64,000 nt of DNA from Saccopteryx bilineata (GCF_036850765.1 NC_089494.1:58297809-58361808), one strand, 5' to 3'. Shown: positions 1 through 14,206, numbered from the stretch's first letter. Numbers and translations: made by a program. The notes: generated from the letters alone by a model not told the origin.

Positions 1-184
1 TCATTGAAATGATTCCGTATTTCTTTCTTTCTATTTGTTAAGGAAGCAGAATATCAGAAAAATATCTGTGTAATATGGTGAGAATCAGGATGCCTGGTTT
101 GGGCATTGGTTTTACCTCTAACTTTCTGTACACTTAAAATCTTAGGTTCTGTATCTTCATCTGTAAAGTGAAGATATTAGGATA

Positions 185-405
185 CTAATTGATTACCAAG
201 TGTTTACTATGGACTAGGCACAATACAAGCATTCCACTTGTATTAGTTGATTTGAGTCTCATAATCCTGTGAAGTAGGTACTATTTTTCAGCTGAGTAAA
301 CTGAGCCATAGAGGTATTGAATAAAAAGACCAAGGTCAAACAATTGTAAGAAGTATTAGCCAGGCTGTCTGGTCCCAGAACTGGAGTTCTTAACCACCAG
401 GCTCC
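185..405 (-). repeat. MIR SINE relic
   Basis: GTTTACTATGGACTAGGCAC, then GTAAACTGAGCCATAGAGGT and CTTAACCACCAGGCT are in the order of the complement of MIR. It is ancient and diverged. Confidence 0.8.
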
Positions 406-409
406 ACAG

Positions 410-2845
410 CATTTCAGCATGACTCCCCTTCCATCTCTGATGTCCTCTGAGTCTGTGAATGAGTCTCAGATATTCCTTTTTACCTTATTATCCACATTCC
501 CTTAAAGGCAGAATTCTTCTCTCCTTGTAATTCTAACAGGTCATGGTCAAAACATGGGTATATGGAGAAACTGATTTTTTTCCCTTTTGAAAGTTTTTTT
601 TGAGGGAGGAGGAGGTTTAGTCATTTGCTATCAAAAAAGCTACTACTACCATAAGAAAGATAATGTTTTGTATTGTGACATTTGTATTTAATAATACTTG
701 GTGAATGTCTATTCTTCTAAGAGTTTCATTTGCATGTAGATGTATTCATCCTCCCAGGAAAAACAGCACAGAGACCTTTGGGTCTGATAATTAAATCAGG
801 TCATTAGAGTTGTCACACTAATAACAAAAGGAAACCAGGAGGACCCCAAACTCATAGTGGGGATGAGAGAACTATTTGGAAGGGTAGGAAGCATATAGTG
901 GGCCTAAGGTGAGCTGCTTGAGCTTCAACCGGGAATATGGACCAGACCTGCAATGGTAACCCAGATCAAAAAGGAAGAGAGGAAGAGAGAGAGGGTAAGA
1001 TGAAATCTGGAATCAGAGTTATCTATGAGATTTCATGAGTTAAAGGCTGGTTGAGTCTCTGTATTGGATTATGCCAGCTCAGACCAAGCTACTAATCAGT
1101 GATTCCTAGAGTTTGGGAGGAACATAATTTTATCTAGTGCCAAACATTATCTAGTGCCAAAAAGGATCTGGAGGTCAAATACATGCATACACAGGTCAGA
1201 CTCAAGTTGCGGTTGAAACTGTACCACATTTGAGATTCAGACATGTCTAGAAAACTGGTGAGACGTGGTCTGTTTTTTGTTTTTGTTTTTTTTTTTTGAG
1301 GTTTTTTCAGATGTGGTCTGTTTTACATGGGAAACTAAGAGATCTTCTAAGTCAATAACTCATCCTACTGGAATTTGAGGCCACAGACCTCAGTGTCTAG
1401 ATGATTCCAAGTTCAACACGGGGTTTGTCTTAGATTTGTCCCTTACCCCAGCCTCCCATGGATTCACATTCTCTGCTAAGAGCATGAGTGGATGCAAAAG
1501 GCATAGACTTTCTATCATTTTAGTGCATTAAATGCCCCTGAGAGCACAGGGTTCCAGAGTATCAATAGCACATGACAGAAAGCAGCAACAGCCCAAAGGA
1601 AGGAAGCATCACTGTGGACCAGAGCCAAGGCACCTTCCTACCAATCTGACCAGCAGAGCTTGAAGGAATCAATGCAGGCCGAGTAGTCACATTTTAAGGA
1701 CAAATAAGGTATACTCTGAGAACTTCCAAAATTAAGTAAGAGAGATAAAAATCCCATAATATTGGAGAGTGTGATACATACCATTACTTTCAACTAATTA
1801 TCGTTTATACTCCTAGATGGTGTGATTTAAAGGAACATACACTTCATATACAATAAACCTGTAGTGAATCTTTAATCATCGTTAATGATAGGCTGATACC
1901 ACCTTACCTTTTTTTTGTATCTTGTCTTCCTATCTCATACAGCTCTATGTTTGAGGGTTTCTTTTCCTATTTTAAAATGCCAAAGAAGAGGGGGAGGGTG
2001 TTTTTGTACTTGTTTTGTTCTGTTAACCCCATTTCTCCTGCTGGGAAAAACCTCCCTGCAAGGCATGTGGTGGTGGGTGGTTACATGGTGGTCAGAGTGT
2101 GAAAACCTTTCTAGACATGTCCCTGGATTGTCGAGCCAGAACAAATAGATGAAACAACATATAATTGCTCACCCAAAACTCTCAGGATTTAAGCTTGTTT
2201 TTTGTGGCTCTGATGTATCATTTATACTCTAGAGACATCCTTCTGTGGGACTAAGATCACAGAACTTTCTGCAAGTAATGACTTAATTTTCTAAAAGTCT
2301 GATTCTAGTTATAATGTTAATAATTTATTCTTTATGGGTTGGTTGCCCTGTGCACTAAATGAGGAAATCAGGATCTGAAGAATGATTTTTGTCTTCATTA
2401 ACATTTACTGCTCTTCCTTGAACTTGAAATAAGAAAGTTGTGCAGATTTTTGTGCCTGTTTATATCTCTTCTGCACTGTGCCAACAGGAATAATCTATAA
2501 TGACCATTGACAGTTAGAGCTCTTTGAGGAGGACTGGTTTAAAGGCTTTTTAATAACCTGAAGACTCCAGCTGTGATGACATGAGCAAGTGAGTTTAGTC
2601 CACCAGTTATATGCTCCTGTAATTTTATGCACTTTCCTAAGATTCCAGTGCGGTGGACAGACGGAACAGTTATCACCACATTTGCCAGTTTACCAACTAA
2701 AATCAACTCATGGACAGTCTCGTATTTTACTGGCACCTTTTACCATCCCTTTTTTCGATTTTAGACTGCATGGGTTATGACTGCAATAAGAAAGAAACTC
2801 GTTTACACAACTGTTTAACTGCCTCGGTAATTGTGTTCTGTTTTG
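410..2845. other. Unique intron sequence, nothing recognised
   Basis: AT-rich, with only short T and AG runs (near 1270-1300 and 975-1000). No coding, RNA or repeat feature could be supported. Confidence 0.6.
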
Positions 2846-2849
2846 TTTT

Positions 2850-3645
2850 TAATTATATGTATTGGGGTGACATTGGCTAATAAGATTATATAGGTTTCAA
2901 GTGTACATTTCTATGATACACAATCTGTGTATTGCTTTGTGTGCTCACCACACAAAGTCAACTCATCTTCTGACACCATTGGATTTTTTGCCTTTATTTC
3001 TTTTTTTTTTCTTTCAATTCTATTTTGTAATAGTTTCAGTTGTATAGCTTAGTAGTTAGACAGTCAATACTTATACTTTACCTAGTGTTCTTCTTGATAT
3101 TTCCAGTACCCCAACTAGCATTTTACATAGTTGTTACAGGATGGAACAGCCTATGTTCCCTATGTTTTACTTACATCCCTCTGACTAGTTTATAATTACC
3201 AATTTGTACTTCTCAATCCCTTCACCTCTATCACCCAGTCCAACATTTTTTTTTAATTTTTACTGAGCTTATTGATGTTACATTGGTTAATAAAATTATG
3301 TAGGTTTCAGGTGTACAATTCTATAAAATATTATCTATATGTATTGTATTGTGTGTTCACCACCCCAACTCAAGTCTCCTTCCATCACCATTTATCTTCC
3401 CTTTACCCTCTCCCCCCCCCCTCCCCGTTCCCTCCGGTAATCACCACACTGTTGTCTGTGTCTGTGAGGGGTTTTGTTTGTTTGTTTGTTTTGCTTACTC
3501 CCTTCACCTTTTCCACCCAGCCTCCCAACCCCAATCCCCTCTGACTGTTGTCAGTCTGTTCTCTATACCTATGAGTCCGTTTTTATTTTATTTATTATGT
3601 TTATTTTATTTTGTTTATTTTGTCCATGAGATTCTACTACTGCCT
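2850..3645 (-). mobile_element. Cluster of LINE-1 3' UTR fragments
   Basis: Two runs (2855-3010 and about 3250-3645) share GGGGTGACATTGGCTAATAA/GATGTTACATTGGTTAATAA and TAGGTTTCA(A/G)GTGTACA, the complement of an L1 3' UTR end. An intervening part (3010-3245) reads like a further, older L1 end. Low-complexity C-rich and TTTG tracts follow. There is no ORF2. Confidence 0.8.
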
Positions 3646-3649
3646 CAGT

Positions 3650-6080
3650 AATTAAATGCCAATAACTCCGGTTGAGTGAGTTTCAACTAACTTTTGCATA
3701 TTTTAAGTTTCCAATGTTAGTGCTTAGGACACTGATTAATACACTGGTAAAGAAAACAAAGCACCATAGAGTAGATACTCCCCGTGACCTTTCTGTACCA
3801 TAATAAGAATAGCTACATCAAAAATAGGATCTTCCGACCTCTTCTGAGAGAGGGTTGGCAGGGGACAGCTGAGCAACGGGATGTGATATCCTAGGCTTGA
3901 GTAGACATGTTTGATCCGTGAATTATTCAAATGCTCTAATAAGAAGCTTCTGCCCTCACAACCGCCCTGGTTGTTAAGCTGGCAGATGTGTCTGTCAGAG
4001 AGGCCCTACAGAAGGTGATGTGGAACCTGCCCAGGAGAGAAGAGGTAGGGTGGCTGATGGGGCAGAGACTCGTTGTAAGCTCGAGTTCCCCACCCCAGTC
4101 AGTAGGGTGTACCTGTCCGCTCCTCTCCTGCAGCGGACACTTCCTCAGAGCCCCCCCCCCCAGCTGAGGGTGGGGAGCCCAGGACGACAGGGAGGAGAGA
4201 ACTTCTATTATTTCTCTAGTCTCAGCCCTCACAGCCTTCCTACAGCACTACCTTTGGACTTCTCAATGACTAGCAACTTCCCAGTTCACCTCAGCTTCTT
4301 TCTAAGGTTGTTAAAAAGCGTACCCAAACAGACTTTGAGTACCTTCTCACACCTACCCTATTCTGCCTTTTCTCTAGGCCCTGCCTCTTGAATTGGGATG
4401 GTTTTGACTTTAAATAGTATTTATGTTGAGATTAATAGCCAAGATTTTTTTTTATTTTTTATCATCAGGGAATTTATTGAACCTTTGGCAGGGGAAACAG
4501 CTGAGTCAGCATCTGAAAGGGCACCTTCTGGTCCAGAGGCAGTGGCATGAGCCAGCAGCCTGCCCCCCTTGGGACATATCCATAAACACATGCAATGATT
4601 TGTGGTCACAGGTCTGCATGTCCTGTGGGGTTCTCTTTATGAATTGTGTCTTAATCACGTGCCATATAAGAAAAAGGATGGTTGCACTTTGTCACTCCTG
4701 AGTATTGAACATGCAACCACAGCTACAACTCCAGGGGGCCTTCCCCGACCGAGGGCTGAACCTAGCAGCTGTACTCCAAGGATCCACTTGGCCAAAATGC
4801 ATCCTGTAGGGACCCTGACTCCTCTCAGGTCAACCTAAATAGCCACTATTTGCCACTCTTTCCTCTTGAAATCAAAACAGGGGCCCTGTTTCCTGAAGTT
4901 CGCTAAGAATGTCTCCTTTCCTTGGGAGAAAGAGTGGGCCTGGACAGCTTCCTCCAGCCTCCTTAATTCTGCACATTGGCACAGCTGGTTCACCGCGTTC
5001 CTTGCATGTCACACTGGCAGGTCCAAGGGTTTGAGCCTGAGGGAATGAAGTAGAAGTTTCAGAGCAATGATGAGATGAGTCCTGAAGGTCCAGAGAGGAC
5101 AGGAGCAGAGGACAATAGTATGGCCCAGTTAGAGCCCTAGCCAAAGGGCAGAAACTTCCAGAACACCAGGGCATCTGGTATCACTCTCCCTTCTCTCTGG
5201 CTTCCCTCTAGTTAGAGCCATCTATGAGTATAGGTATGGAACTAGGAAACAGAGAACTGAGAGCCCCTCCCCTCAGTGGTGTGGGCGTGGCTTGGTGAAC
5301 ACAATAGTGGTTTTTTTCAGTGCTCTCCCTTCGGTACACACAGAACCTACAAACTCCTGACTGTTACGCTTTGCCCACCCTCCTCTCCAGATGCACACTT
5401 CGGATAAAACTGTACAGCCCTCTTTGAGGCCTCACACTTCCTCACTCCCACACACTGTCCCCTCCACTCTGACTCCAGAACGTCTCATGCTTCCATCAGC
5501 ATCATAGTCATCGCTTATTCAGTTTCTCGTTGCCTCCCTGCAGACAGGTTATGCAGGGCCCTGCAGACGCCCTCCCTGCCTCTCTCCCAGTGCATCCTGA
5601 ACGCAGTGGCCAGCTGAGCAATACTCTTCTGTTGGTGCCAGTTTCCGTCCCACAAAGCTTAACATCTTCTACAAGCCCCTAGATTTCAGCATGTCAAATT
5701 CTTTCACTGAACTAATTAGAAGTGCTCTGAACAGTAACCTCCAGTTCACTTTTCCATCCTGTCCCCCTGCATTCCCACCCCTCACACACGTTCCATTTCA
5801 TAGTTTCTGTTCATCCTCGTCCCTTCCCTGTCTTGGGTCCTATCCCTAATCCTATCTCTGCATATTGAAAAATCTTAATAATCCCATCTGATCCTGCTCA
5901 GTAGCCCCCCTCTTCATAAAGTTGTTTTAATTGTCCTTCAGGCACATGTGATCTGCTCACTTGCCATTCTTTTATTGTACTTATTAGTTTCTACCCTGCG
6001 ATATAAATCTTTGGGCATCTATATGATTGCCTGGTTAAATTTGGGGGGGACAATCATCATCTAACTTGCTTTTGTAACTT
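3650..6080. other. Unique intron sequence, nothing firm
   Basis: Moderately GC-richer than the flanks at 3930-4240 and 4860-5300. Open frames of up to 123 codons have no recognisable domain or splice context. A weak L2-like feel at 5680-6000 is not enough for a call. Confidence 0.55.
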
Positions 6081-6084
6081 TTTT

Positions 6085-6278
6085 TTTATTTTAATTTTAT
6101 TTATTCATTTTAGAGAAGAGAGAGAGGGGGAGAGAGAGAGACAGAGAGAGACAGGGGGGAGGAGCTGGAAGCATCAACTCCCATATGTGCCTTGACCAGG
6201 CAAGCCCAGGGTTTCGAACCGGCGACCTCAGCATTTCCAGGTCGACGCTTTATCCACTGCGCCACCACAGGTCAGGCA
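6085..6278 (-). mobile_element. Second tRNA-derived SINE family, short form
   Basis: Read on the - strand it starts GACCTGTGGTGGCGCAGTGG (A-box region), has GGTCGCCGGTTCGAAACCC (B box) and GGCACATATGGGAG, then a CT-rich tail. It closely matches the copy at 38963. The flanks share a short AACTTTTT-like duplication within a T-rich tract, so the ends are approximate. Confidence 0.85.
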
Positions 6279-7479
6279 ACTTTTTATACCAACTAAAACC
6301 ATGGCTTGCACCTGGGTGCTGAAGAAATTTCTACCAACTGACCAAATGTATTGAACTATTTGCAATCTTGACAGCAGAGGAAGTTACCACATATGGATAG
6401 AATTTGAAACAGGGATCTGTGATAATATCAGTGTCTGTAAATTCTGTATCAACCTGTTTTAAGTTCTTGATTGTTAGTTCCTGGGTTTCTAATAAATTTG
6501 AAACTATTTGAAAATAAAGGAATTCTTTTTTCTTTTTAAGTTAGAATCTTCCCCCTGGAATGTTCACTGTGATAATATCTGTTCTTCCCAACTATGAACA
6601 AAGGCCCTGTGTCTATCATTTTTAGTTGACTCAATAACTTCCTCAATATTAAATTTGACTAAATATTTTTAAAACTCCATTTATTTTCTTGAATCTCAGG
6701 ATACCTTTCTAATTCCTTTTATTTGTGTGGTCCTGTATTCTGCCCCTTCTATTTATTTTTGAAAATAGGTACTGCTTTGATAGTTCTGATATTTTCTCCC
6801 AGTTGACAATGGATCCATCCAAAAATCTGAGAAACGTGCATGAGTCATGATTCTGTTGATTCCAAGGCATCATGTGATACACAAGGTTGAGAAGATGTCT
6901 GATTGAGGGTTTTCTGTAGTCTTGGTAACCAGAGCTTCCCCTTCTTAAGCAGTCTTTACAAGACCACATATACATACAGTCAGATAGGAGAGAGCAAACA
7001 TGTAAATACACAAAGCAGCCACCAGACCTCTGGGTTCATTCAACATTTCCAGACCTCAGGTTTCCTCATCTGCAAAACACAACCATTATAAAATGCTCTA
7101 ATGCAACGCTATAATTTTATGAGCCTATAAATCTGTCTCTAGGAAGGAAGAGGAAAATAAAACACAAAAGCAACATAAAGTTAACAAAACATCATAAGGT
7201 CCTTAAAGTTTTTGAATACTAATTCTTTCAATTTAAGCTCTGTTTTAAAAGTTGAGTATTTGATGGAAAAGTTGGCTTCACTTGATTTAATTTCATATTG
7301 TGATTTCCAAAGCCCACCATGGCTATATTATATTTGAAGGATAATATAATACAATAATACCTGTGAGGAAGATGAGTAATTATTTTAATTAAGACAAGAG
7401 TCTCAATCTCACTAGCATAAAACTATACCCTAATGCTTTCTATAAATGTTTAAATAATAAAATGTCTCAATATTACTTA

Positions 7480-7615
7480 GCAGTGTATGAAAGCCTTTTT
7501 ATACCCATTATCTCATTGAGTCCCACAACCCCTTGGTGAGAGCTGGGTTATTATGGCTTTGTTTTACATGAGGCAACCAAGAACCAAAGAACTAGCAAGA
7601 AAATTTGGTTTTGGT
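7480..7615 (-). repeat. MIR SINE relic
   Basis: CATTATCTCATTGAGTCCCA and GAGGCAACCAAGAACCAAAG match the central and head side of the MIR complement. It is a partial copy. Confidence 0.6.
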
Positions 7616-10129
7616 TTTCCCTCTCCATTGTTCTGTTTGGACCTTGGAGACGATGTTTCTCTTCAAGTGGCTAAATAGGAGAACGTAAGCAACACCATGG
7701 AATTTTATCCTAACATCGTTTCTTTTGATTTAGCCATTATTCTTGGAATCTTAGTGACATTTTAACAGTTTAAAGCTAAATAAATATGAATGGTAATGAT
7801 GATTGTCTGACAAAAACAGAATTTTTGGCTGAACTTAACAGACATTTTAAAAGAGACTTTTCCTGGTATTCTTTGGGTAATCAGCATATAATCCTATTTT
7901 ATTAGAAAGTTCTCTTAGTACTGTGGTTATGACATCTATGCAACTTCTTGCCCTGGGGTTTCAGACTGCTTAGAAACCTAGGGAATTTGGAAATAGCAAA
8001 ATTAGGAAGATATTGCATCATTCTTAGCAAGAGAGTATATGATCCATTATTCTGACATCTTGCTTGCTTACAGCCTGGTTGGCTATCTAGCTGTATAGAA
8101 ACCTCTCAACATCTGGAAAGCTCAAAGGAAAAAGACCAGTCCCACTTTATTATCCCATGTTCTCCAGGACTGCCAAGTACCTTGTAGGAAAGATAAGAAG
8201 CATATGCGATTGTGAACATCAGTTTAGTAATAAAGTGCTTTATCAGGGGATAAAGTCTTACCTTTAAGGCATGAGAACTCATAAGTAGAGACTATTGGGG
8301 TAGGACATTAAGAAAGTGAGACTAGGTTAATATCTGTATTTCCTATAGTGATGCTGATGTTAGGGACATGTGGATACTAATCTGCGTATGTGAAATATGA
8401 TGATTATCTCAGGTAAATTTTTGAGAATTTTAAAAAGTAATTCTGAGTAATTTAATTGTATACGGCTTCGGGATGGTGTGTGTGCGTGCCCATGCTTTAG
8501 TTTAAAGAGATAATCAAGTGATTTGGAGTTTCAGTTCTGGCTTTAAGAAAAGACTTTGTACCAGGCAATTTCATTGTCTCCACAGAGACAAGCAAATCTG
8601 TGAGAAAACAAGATCTGAGATGAAACACTTTGGCCACTGGGTGCCATCCTTGCTCCATGTAAGGATTTGCTGAGCCTCATTTCTAGGAAAACTGGTTAAA
8701 ACCTGAAAGACAGTCATTTCAAGATATAATAATGTTTGTGTGTGTGCATGACCTGGAATGTGTTAACGACACCGGCAGCTTATTCATTTGCCCAGGCATG
8801 AGGCGGAGGACTGGGGAGAGATCATTCCTCTGGTCAGCCTTATCAGCAGAGCCTGGGTGAAGCCTGCTTGCTTGCTGTTTCCCAGTGAGCCAGCCAGTGG
8901 GTGGCAGGACAGGCACCATGGAGGGGCTGGCAGTTGTTGATGAGGTGGTGTGTTCAGTGTCTGGAGGTTAGCAAGGCAGAGGCTCTGTTACCTATTTTTA
9001 TTTTTGCATATATTGCATCATGCATGTCACAAGACTTGAGCCCAGACATTTCTGTGGCTGTGCTGGGCGCCTTTAAATGCATTCCTTTATTTATCAGAGC
9101 AGGTGGAGCTATTAAGTACTCTTCTTATTCCTGGGAAATCTGCGTGTTGGTGGAATAGTAACTCTGTTTCAGGTGCTTTTTATTTCCCTAGAGGCAATTC
9201 ATGGAGTTTACAAAGGCACCGCTACAGCCGGGCATCAGCACATTCATAGACAATGACACAGCATCTGCGCAGGATTTTGCTCTTTAGATTTGATACTTAT
9301 ATGCATAAAACCAAAAAATTAAACTCAGCATTATGAACATGAATTACCACGGAGAATATTCTAAGACTGTCATGTAACACAGGCTGATGTCTCTTTTCAG
9401 AGCCCAGCGGGGGCAGGGGAGGGGTGGCTAAAAAGAATTAGGATGTAAACAAATAAGAATTTTAATAAAAATTGAAAATTTGTTACTGTCACTCTGTAAC
9501 AGAAAGCTCGAGATTCCTTTATAGAGGACCACACTGTAGAAGGGACCCAAGCTCAAACAGATTGACCTGATCCTCCCACGTTGGGGGCCCTGCAGCTGGC
9601 CTCACAATTGGCCCGAGGAGGTGGCCTAGAGCAGTCGTCCAAGTACTGCTTTAGACTCACTGTGATCAAATCCACATACCCATGAACAGGGAAAGTGTGA
9701 GAAGGTGAGAACTTAACGAAAATGCAGGCTTTTCTTTAACCTATCCAGGGATAAAAGACTTACATACTACTCTGCTCTTAATCATCTACAGGTGGGTGGA
9801 CTTTAAAACACATTTCTGGGCTTACTGTGGGATGGCATGATACCAATTATTATATATTTTAAATATATTCACTAGGAGTGGTGTTCTTACAGCCATAGCA
9901 TTCTTGCTGACTCAAAGCGCTTTCATAACTCTTAGTACATTGATGGTTAACAGAAGCCTTTGAAGGAGGAATCTGCGGCTACATCCCATGTGTGGTTGCG
10001 GGCAGCTGAGGGAGACAGCACGCTGCCCGCTTGGAAGCCTCACTTCTGATTGGAGATCCTTTCCTCAGATTCTCCCACCCAGTATGTATGCTCGGACCAC
10101 TGGGTGTGAGGGTCACCTGGAAAATAAGA

Positions 10130-10350
10130 AACATTTAATGAATGTGTACCCTGTGCCAGGTCTGTTTTCAGCACCTTACTTGTATTAATTCATTTCATCC
10201 TCAAAAAAACACCCTACTATTATTTTTCTTATTTTATGTATGATGACACTGAAGTACAAAGAACTGCTCGATTATAGTGTGCTAGTCAAGAAATTGTGAT
10301 GTGTGATCATGAGCCCTTCTGTAATCATGGGTGAGTTCCTAAATAGATGA
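10130..10350 (-). repeat. MIR SINE relic
   Basis: GTACCCTGTGCCAGGTCTG, ATTCATTTCATCCTC and GATGACACTGAAGTACAAAG follow the MIR complement. Confidence 0.75.
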
Positions 10351-13300
10351 GTTCAGATGTCAATAGACTCTGCTAAGGGTGTTTCTGTTTGCTTGTTTGT
10401 TTTTAAGCTCACATACTTTGTCGTCAAGCCCTACTGTTTAACAGGTGTGCTTTCTCAGCCTTCGGTATTCTGGAATATCAACTTCAAAGGGTAGGTTCAT
10501 GGGATCTAAAAGCAGTTTTTCTATCCAAACGGTAAATCCCAAACAATTCTTGTGCTGAATGATCCCATTCCTCTCTGTACTGGGTTAATTTTCCAAACAT
10601 CTATTATTCATCTCAGGCCTTCCCGGAGACAGAAGGAGCCCTGTGAAAACCAAGCTTTGTGATGGTTTCTGCAGAAACAGATGGCCGTCCTCAGCACAGG
10701 GCTTAAATGTGTCAGACAAGCCCATGAAACACTGAAGCTGGATCTTAAGGACTGACACTGTGTATTCTTCCCCTCTGCACAGGAAAGCCCGAGAATTCCG
10801 GAAAGATACAGAGATAGAGAGTTGTTCTTTGACGGCATTGCTCTAACATGAAAAATCATTGGCATCACCTTCCCTTTAAAACCATCAAGCATCAAACCAT
10901 CAGCGACCTCCTTGAAAACAGCTTTCCTCTGTTTCTCTGAGGAGTTATGTGCAAGAGCCAAATAAACCCCTTAAAAACCAAAGGTCCAAGTATTCTATTG
11001 TTAGGAATGTCCTCATCTGCACTGGGCTGTGACCAAGCGTCTCTCTCCACATGAGCTCTTTCTCCTGCTGCATACGTCACTCACGAGGAGGTGGGACTGA
11101 GTAGGGTGCAAGGTTCCAGATGTAAAATCTTCTTCTATATAATATACATAAGCCCAAAATTCCTCCCAGGAAGGGCTACAAACAGGAGTACACTGAGTAC
11201 CAAAAGGAAAACCTGTCCCATGGAATGTGCTCCTGCGAAGCCAGCTGCTCAGGCAGAGCCCCCCACCCCTCCCAGTGCTGGCTGCAGCAGACTCCCAGGT
11301 GGTCCCTTGAGCCAGATGTGCAAAGCCATATCATTACAGCATTGAGCTCCCAGGTGTGCTCACTGCAGCCTGGCTTTTCTTACACTGGGGTAAACACTGC
11401 CTTGGTCAGGGCCCAAGTTTCTTCTCTCTTAGCAACCCCCTCTAAAAAGAACTATTATTTAGTTCCACTTTGAAGAATCTCAGAGAAGTTTTCTGATTGG
11501 TCCAGTTTGGGTCAAGTGCCGATCCCTGGACCAACCAGCTGTGACAGGGGTGTGGTCATAGAATATGTCTGCTCTCAGGTGGAACATGTGGCTGGAGTAA
11601 AGAAAGACCAGGTTTCCTAGGAAGAAGACCATACTCGGTGGATGGTGTCATAGCTGTCCTTCACAAGTGAGGTGTACATGCCTGCAGTTTTCAGATAATG
11701 ACTTTCAGTCCCTATCCAACCTGCCCATGGCCTTTCTTGTGGAAAGCACACATTTTCTTCAGCACAGATGCAATTGTCATAACAGCCCCTTTATAATTCA
11801 TAATTTGTAGACTCTGGATGATGCCCACTGGTCATCTATCTGCTAAAGACTTTGTTTAAATTGCATTGTTGAAAAGAATATTCTTTTACGTCCTTAAAGT
11901 ATTTCTATTTCCACAGCTAATCCCCCTGACGGTCACCCTGATTTGGCTCCCAGACTCACCCAAATGCTACAAGGCAAATGAATAACTTCCAGGGTGTGCC
12001 CATTAAATTAGCCCAAGGATTGCTGCTTCACAACTGTCTCATTTGGTCATATATTGATAGCAGAAGCATCTTCCTATTGTGTTTGAGCACTAAAGGCTCT
12101 GGTTGTATAACCAGCAAAGCCCACCTCAACTGGATCAACCCAAAATCTACCCATTCCCTCTGGAGTAGTAATTTCTTTGTGAATTAATTAGAACCTACTA
12201 GAAAATTATGCAGATCAAATAGGCTAAACATCCCTATAGCTGGTATTTGAAACTCACAGTAAAATAGCTCATTGCTAATCTACTTCCAGGCCTCGTTAGA
12301 ATTCAGTTAGTAAAAGGACATTCTTTCCTAGAGAAATCTCTTTGGCAGATTTGTGTCTGAACAGTTAACCCGGTGTTAGCAAAAGCAGTTATTTGTATCC
12401 AAACAGCTCTTGCTGGCTGCAGAGAGAATCCCAAAGCTGTTTAGACAAGACTTTGCTTATCCTTCCACTAGGATGCAAATATTTGAAGTGGACAGAGTGA
12501 GATAAAAGGCAGTCAGTGCTGGCCCCAATACTGACCACACCCTGCGGCTGCTGGAGTTTGGGATTGAAGGTCAGGGGAGGAAGGTGAAGAAGAGGACGCT
12601 GGAGGCAAAGACACAAAAATGTAGAAGATCTTGCCATTGTTTAAAATTATTTCCCTGCATTAACACATTTAGACTTTAAATCTGTATCAACACCACACTA
12701 GAAAAGGTATGTGGAAGTGCATATAAATCTCCAGGACAAACGGAACTGCTAATCAAATCATGAAAAGCAGAGTATGACAACCTTGAGTTGGTTTTTCTTT
12801 CTTTCTTTTCTTTTTCTAAAGTATTCCCATAACTGTTCTTCAGATGCCTAAATGTAAACTCAGGGAGATTTATGTTTCTTCTGCCAGGATATGTTATAGT
12901 TGTCACTCAGCCTTGAAATAGTTTTCCTCTCCAGTGGAACATCAGGCCAGTAATATATTTGCATAGCTATTCCCACCTGTCACTCTTCTGCCAGCCCCGT
13001 GCGTCAGCATTGCACAGAACACCCAACCAGCCAATGGCAGGTTTTTAAGCTGCTGCATTTATGGGGCATGTTATCAAAATATTCAGTCACCCAGCAACAG
13101 GAAAAAGCATTTCATTGGCTCTCTGGCTGCCAGCTAGAAAGGAGGACAATCCGGATGGACTTCAGCTGTGAAGATCAAGATGAGGCATTGGGAAGGGGTG
13201 GGGAGAGACCAAATGCTTGAACGTAAGAGCCTCTCAGTGGCAAATGTGGGATTTCATATGTGTCATATAAAGCACTGTTTTCATCCCCCCAGATAAGAAT

Positions 13301-13447
13301 CACATGTTAAAGAACAGCATGGAACAGAGCAGGAGTCTTTTGCTGCAGTGTCATGGCATGCATACAAAATCAGTCTTCACCCCCAATCTTGTCTTCCTGA
13401 TCAAAGGACATGCTGCTGACTGTGGAAATAATGAAGGCCCTGCACCC

Positions 13448-13461
13448 CCGCTAGAGGGCAG
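13448..13461 (+). promoter_or_regulatory. CTCF-like motif in unique intron sequence
   Basis: The 14 bases CCGCTAGAGGGCAG match the vertebrate CTCF core (CCASYAGRKGGCRS) at 13 of 14 positions. No SINE or other repeat was recognised around it. It may be a CTCF binding site within the PDE11A intron. Binding cannot be judged from the motif alone. Confidence 0.5.
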
Positions 13462-13813
13462 ACGCCATATACAGTGGATATTCTAAATGCAAAAACAAAT
13501 CCCATAGTTCACTTTATCCATATCTGACCTTGTGGATTCTCTTACCCTTAAAAATTGCTACCTAGCTCTTCAGGCCGACTTTCCCCGCAGAAGAAATCCA
13601 AGGGGAGAGCTGAGGAGCAAGTCACGGCTACAGCGCCGCCTCGTCTCCTCCGAGTCTCCCTTCAGGAGGCTGCACGCAGTTCATGCAGGGGGAAAAGGCT
13701 TTCCCTTTCTGTTTCTGCTCCTCTTTGTTACAAGAGCACAGAAAATTAATATTGACTGGGTACATATGTGAAATCTAAACAATTAGGGAATGCTCTGTAA
13801 AGAATCTGCTGCA

Positions 13814-14206
13814 GGCCCTGGCTGGTTGGCTCAGCGGTAGAGCGTCGGCCTGGCATGCGGGGCACCTGTGTTCGATTCCCAGCCAGGGCACATAGGAGAA
13901 GCGCCCATTTGCTTCTCCATCCCCCCCCCCCTCCTCTCTGTCTCTCTCTTCCCCTCCCGCAGCCAAGGCTCCATTGGAGCAAAGATGGCCCGGGCGCTGG
14001 GGATGGCTCCTTGGCCTCTGCCTCAGGCGCTAGAGTGGCTCTGGTCGCAATAGAGCAATGCCCCGGAGGGGCAGAGCATCGCCCCCTGGTGGGCAGAGCG
14101 TCGCCCCTGGTGGGCGTGCTGGGTGGATCCCGGTCGGGCGTATGCGGGAGTCTGTCTGACTGTCTCTCCCCCGTTTCCAGCTTCAGAAAAATACAAAAAA
14201 AAAAAA
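13814..14206 (+). mobile_element. Ves/Rhin-type tRNA-derived SINE, full length
   Basis: The element starts with a tRNA-like head (A box TGGCTCAGCGGT, B box TTCGATTCC region), continues with a CT-rich tract and a GC-rich body, and ends in TACAAAA plus poly(A). It is flanked by the 13-bp duplication AGAATCTGCTGCA at 13801-13813 and 14207-14219. Two tandem CCCTGGTGGGC units lie near 14080-14115; the first, CGCCCCCTGGTGG at 14080-14092, is CTCF-like. The intact duplication and low divergence suggest a fairly recent insertion. Open frames over it are not genes. Confidence 0.93.

Larger units (their letters stand above)
6290..13440. other. Mostly unique intron sequence
   Basis: Apart from the MIR relics at 7480 and 10130, nothing is recognised. 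The - strand open frame at 10608-10961 (117 codons) and the short frames near 8719-9158 and 12389-12637 have no recognised homology. Confidence 0.55.
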
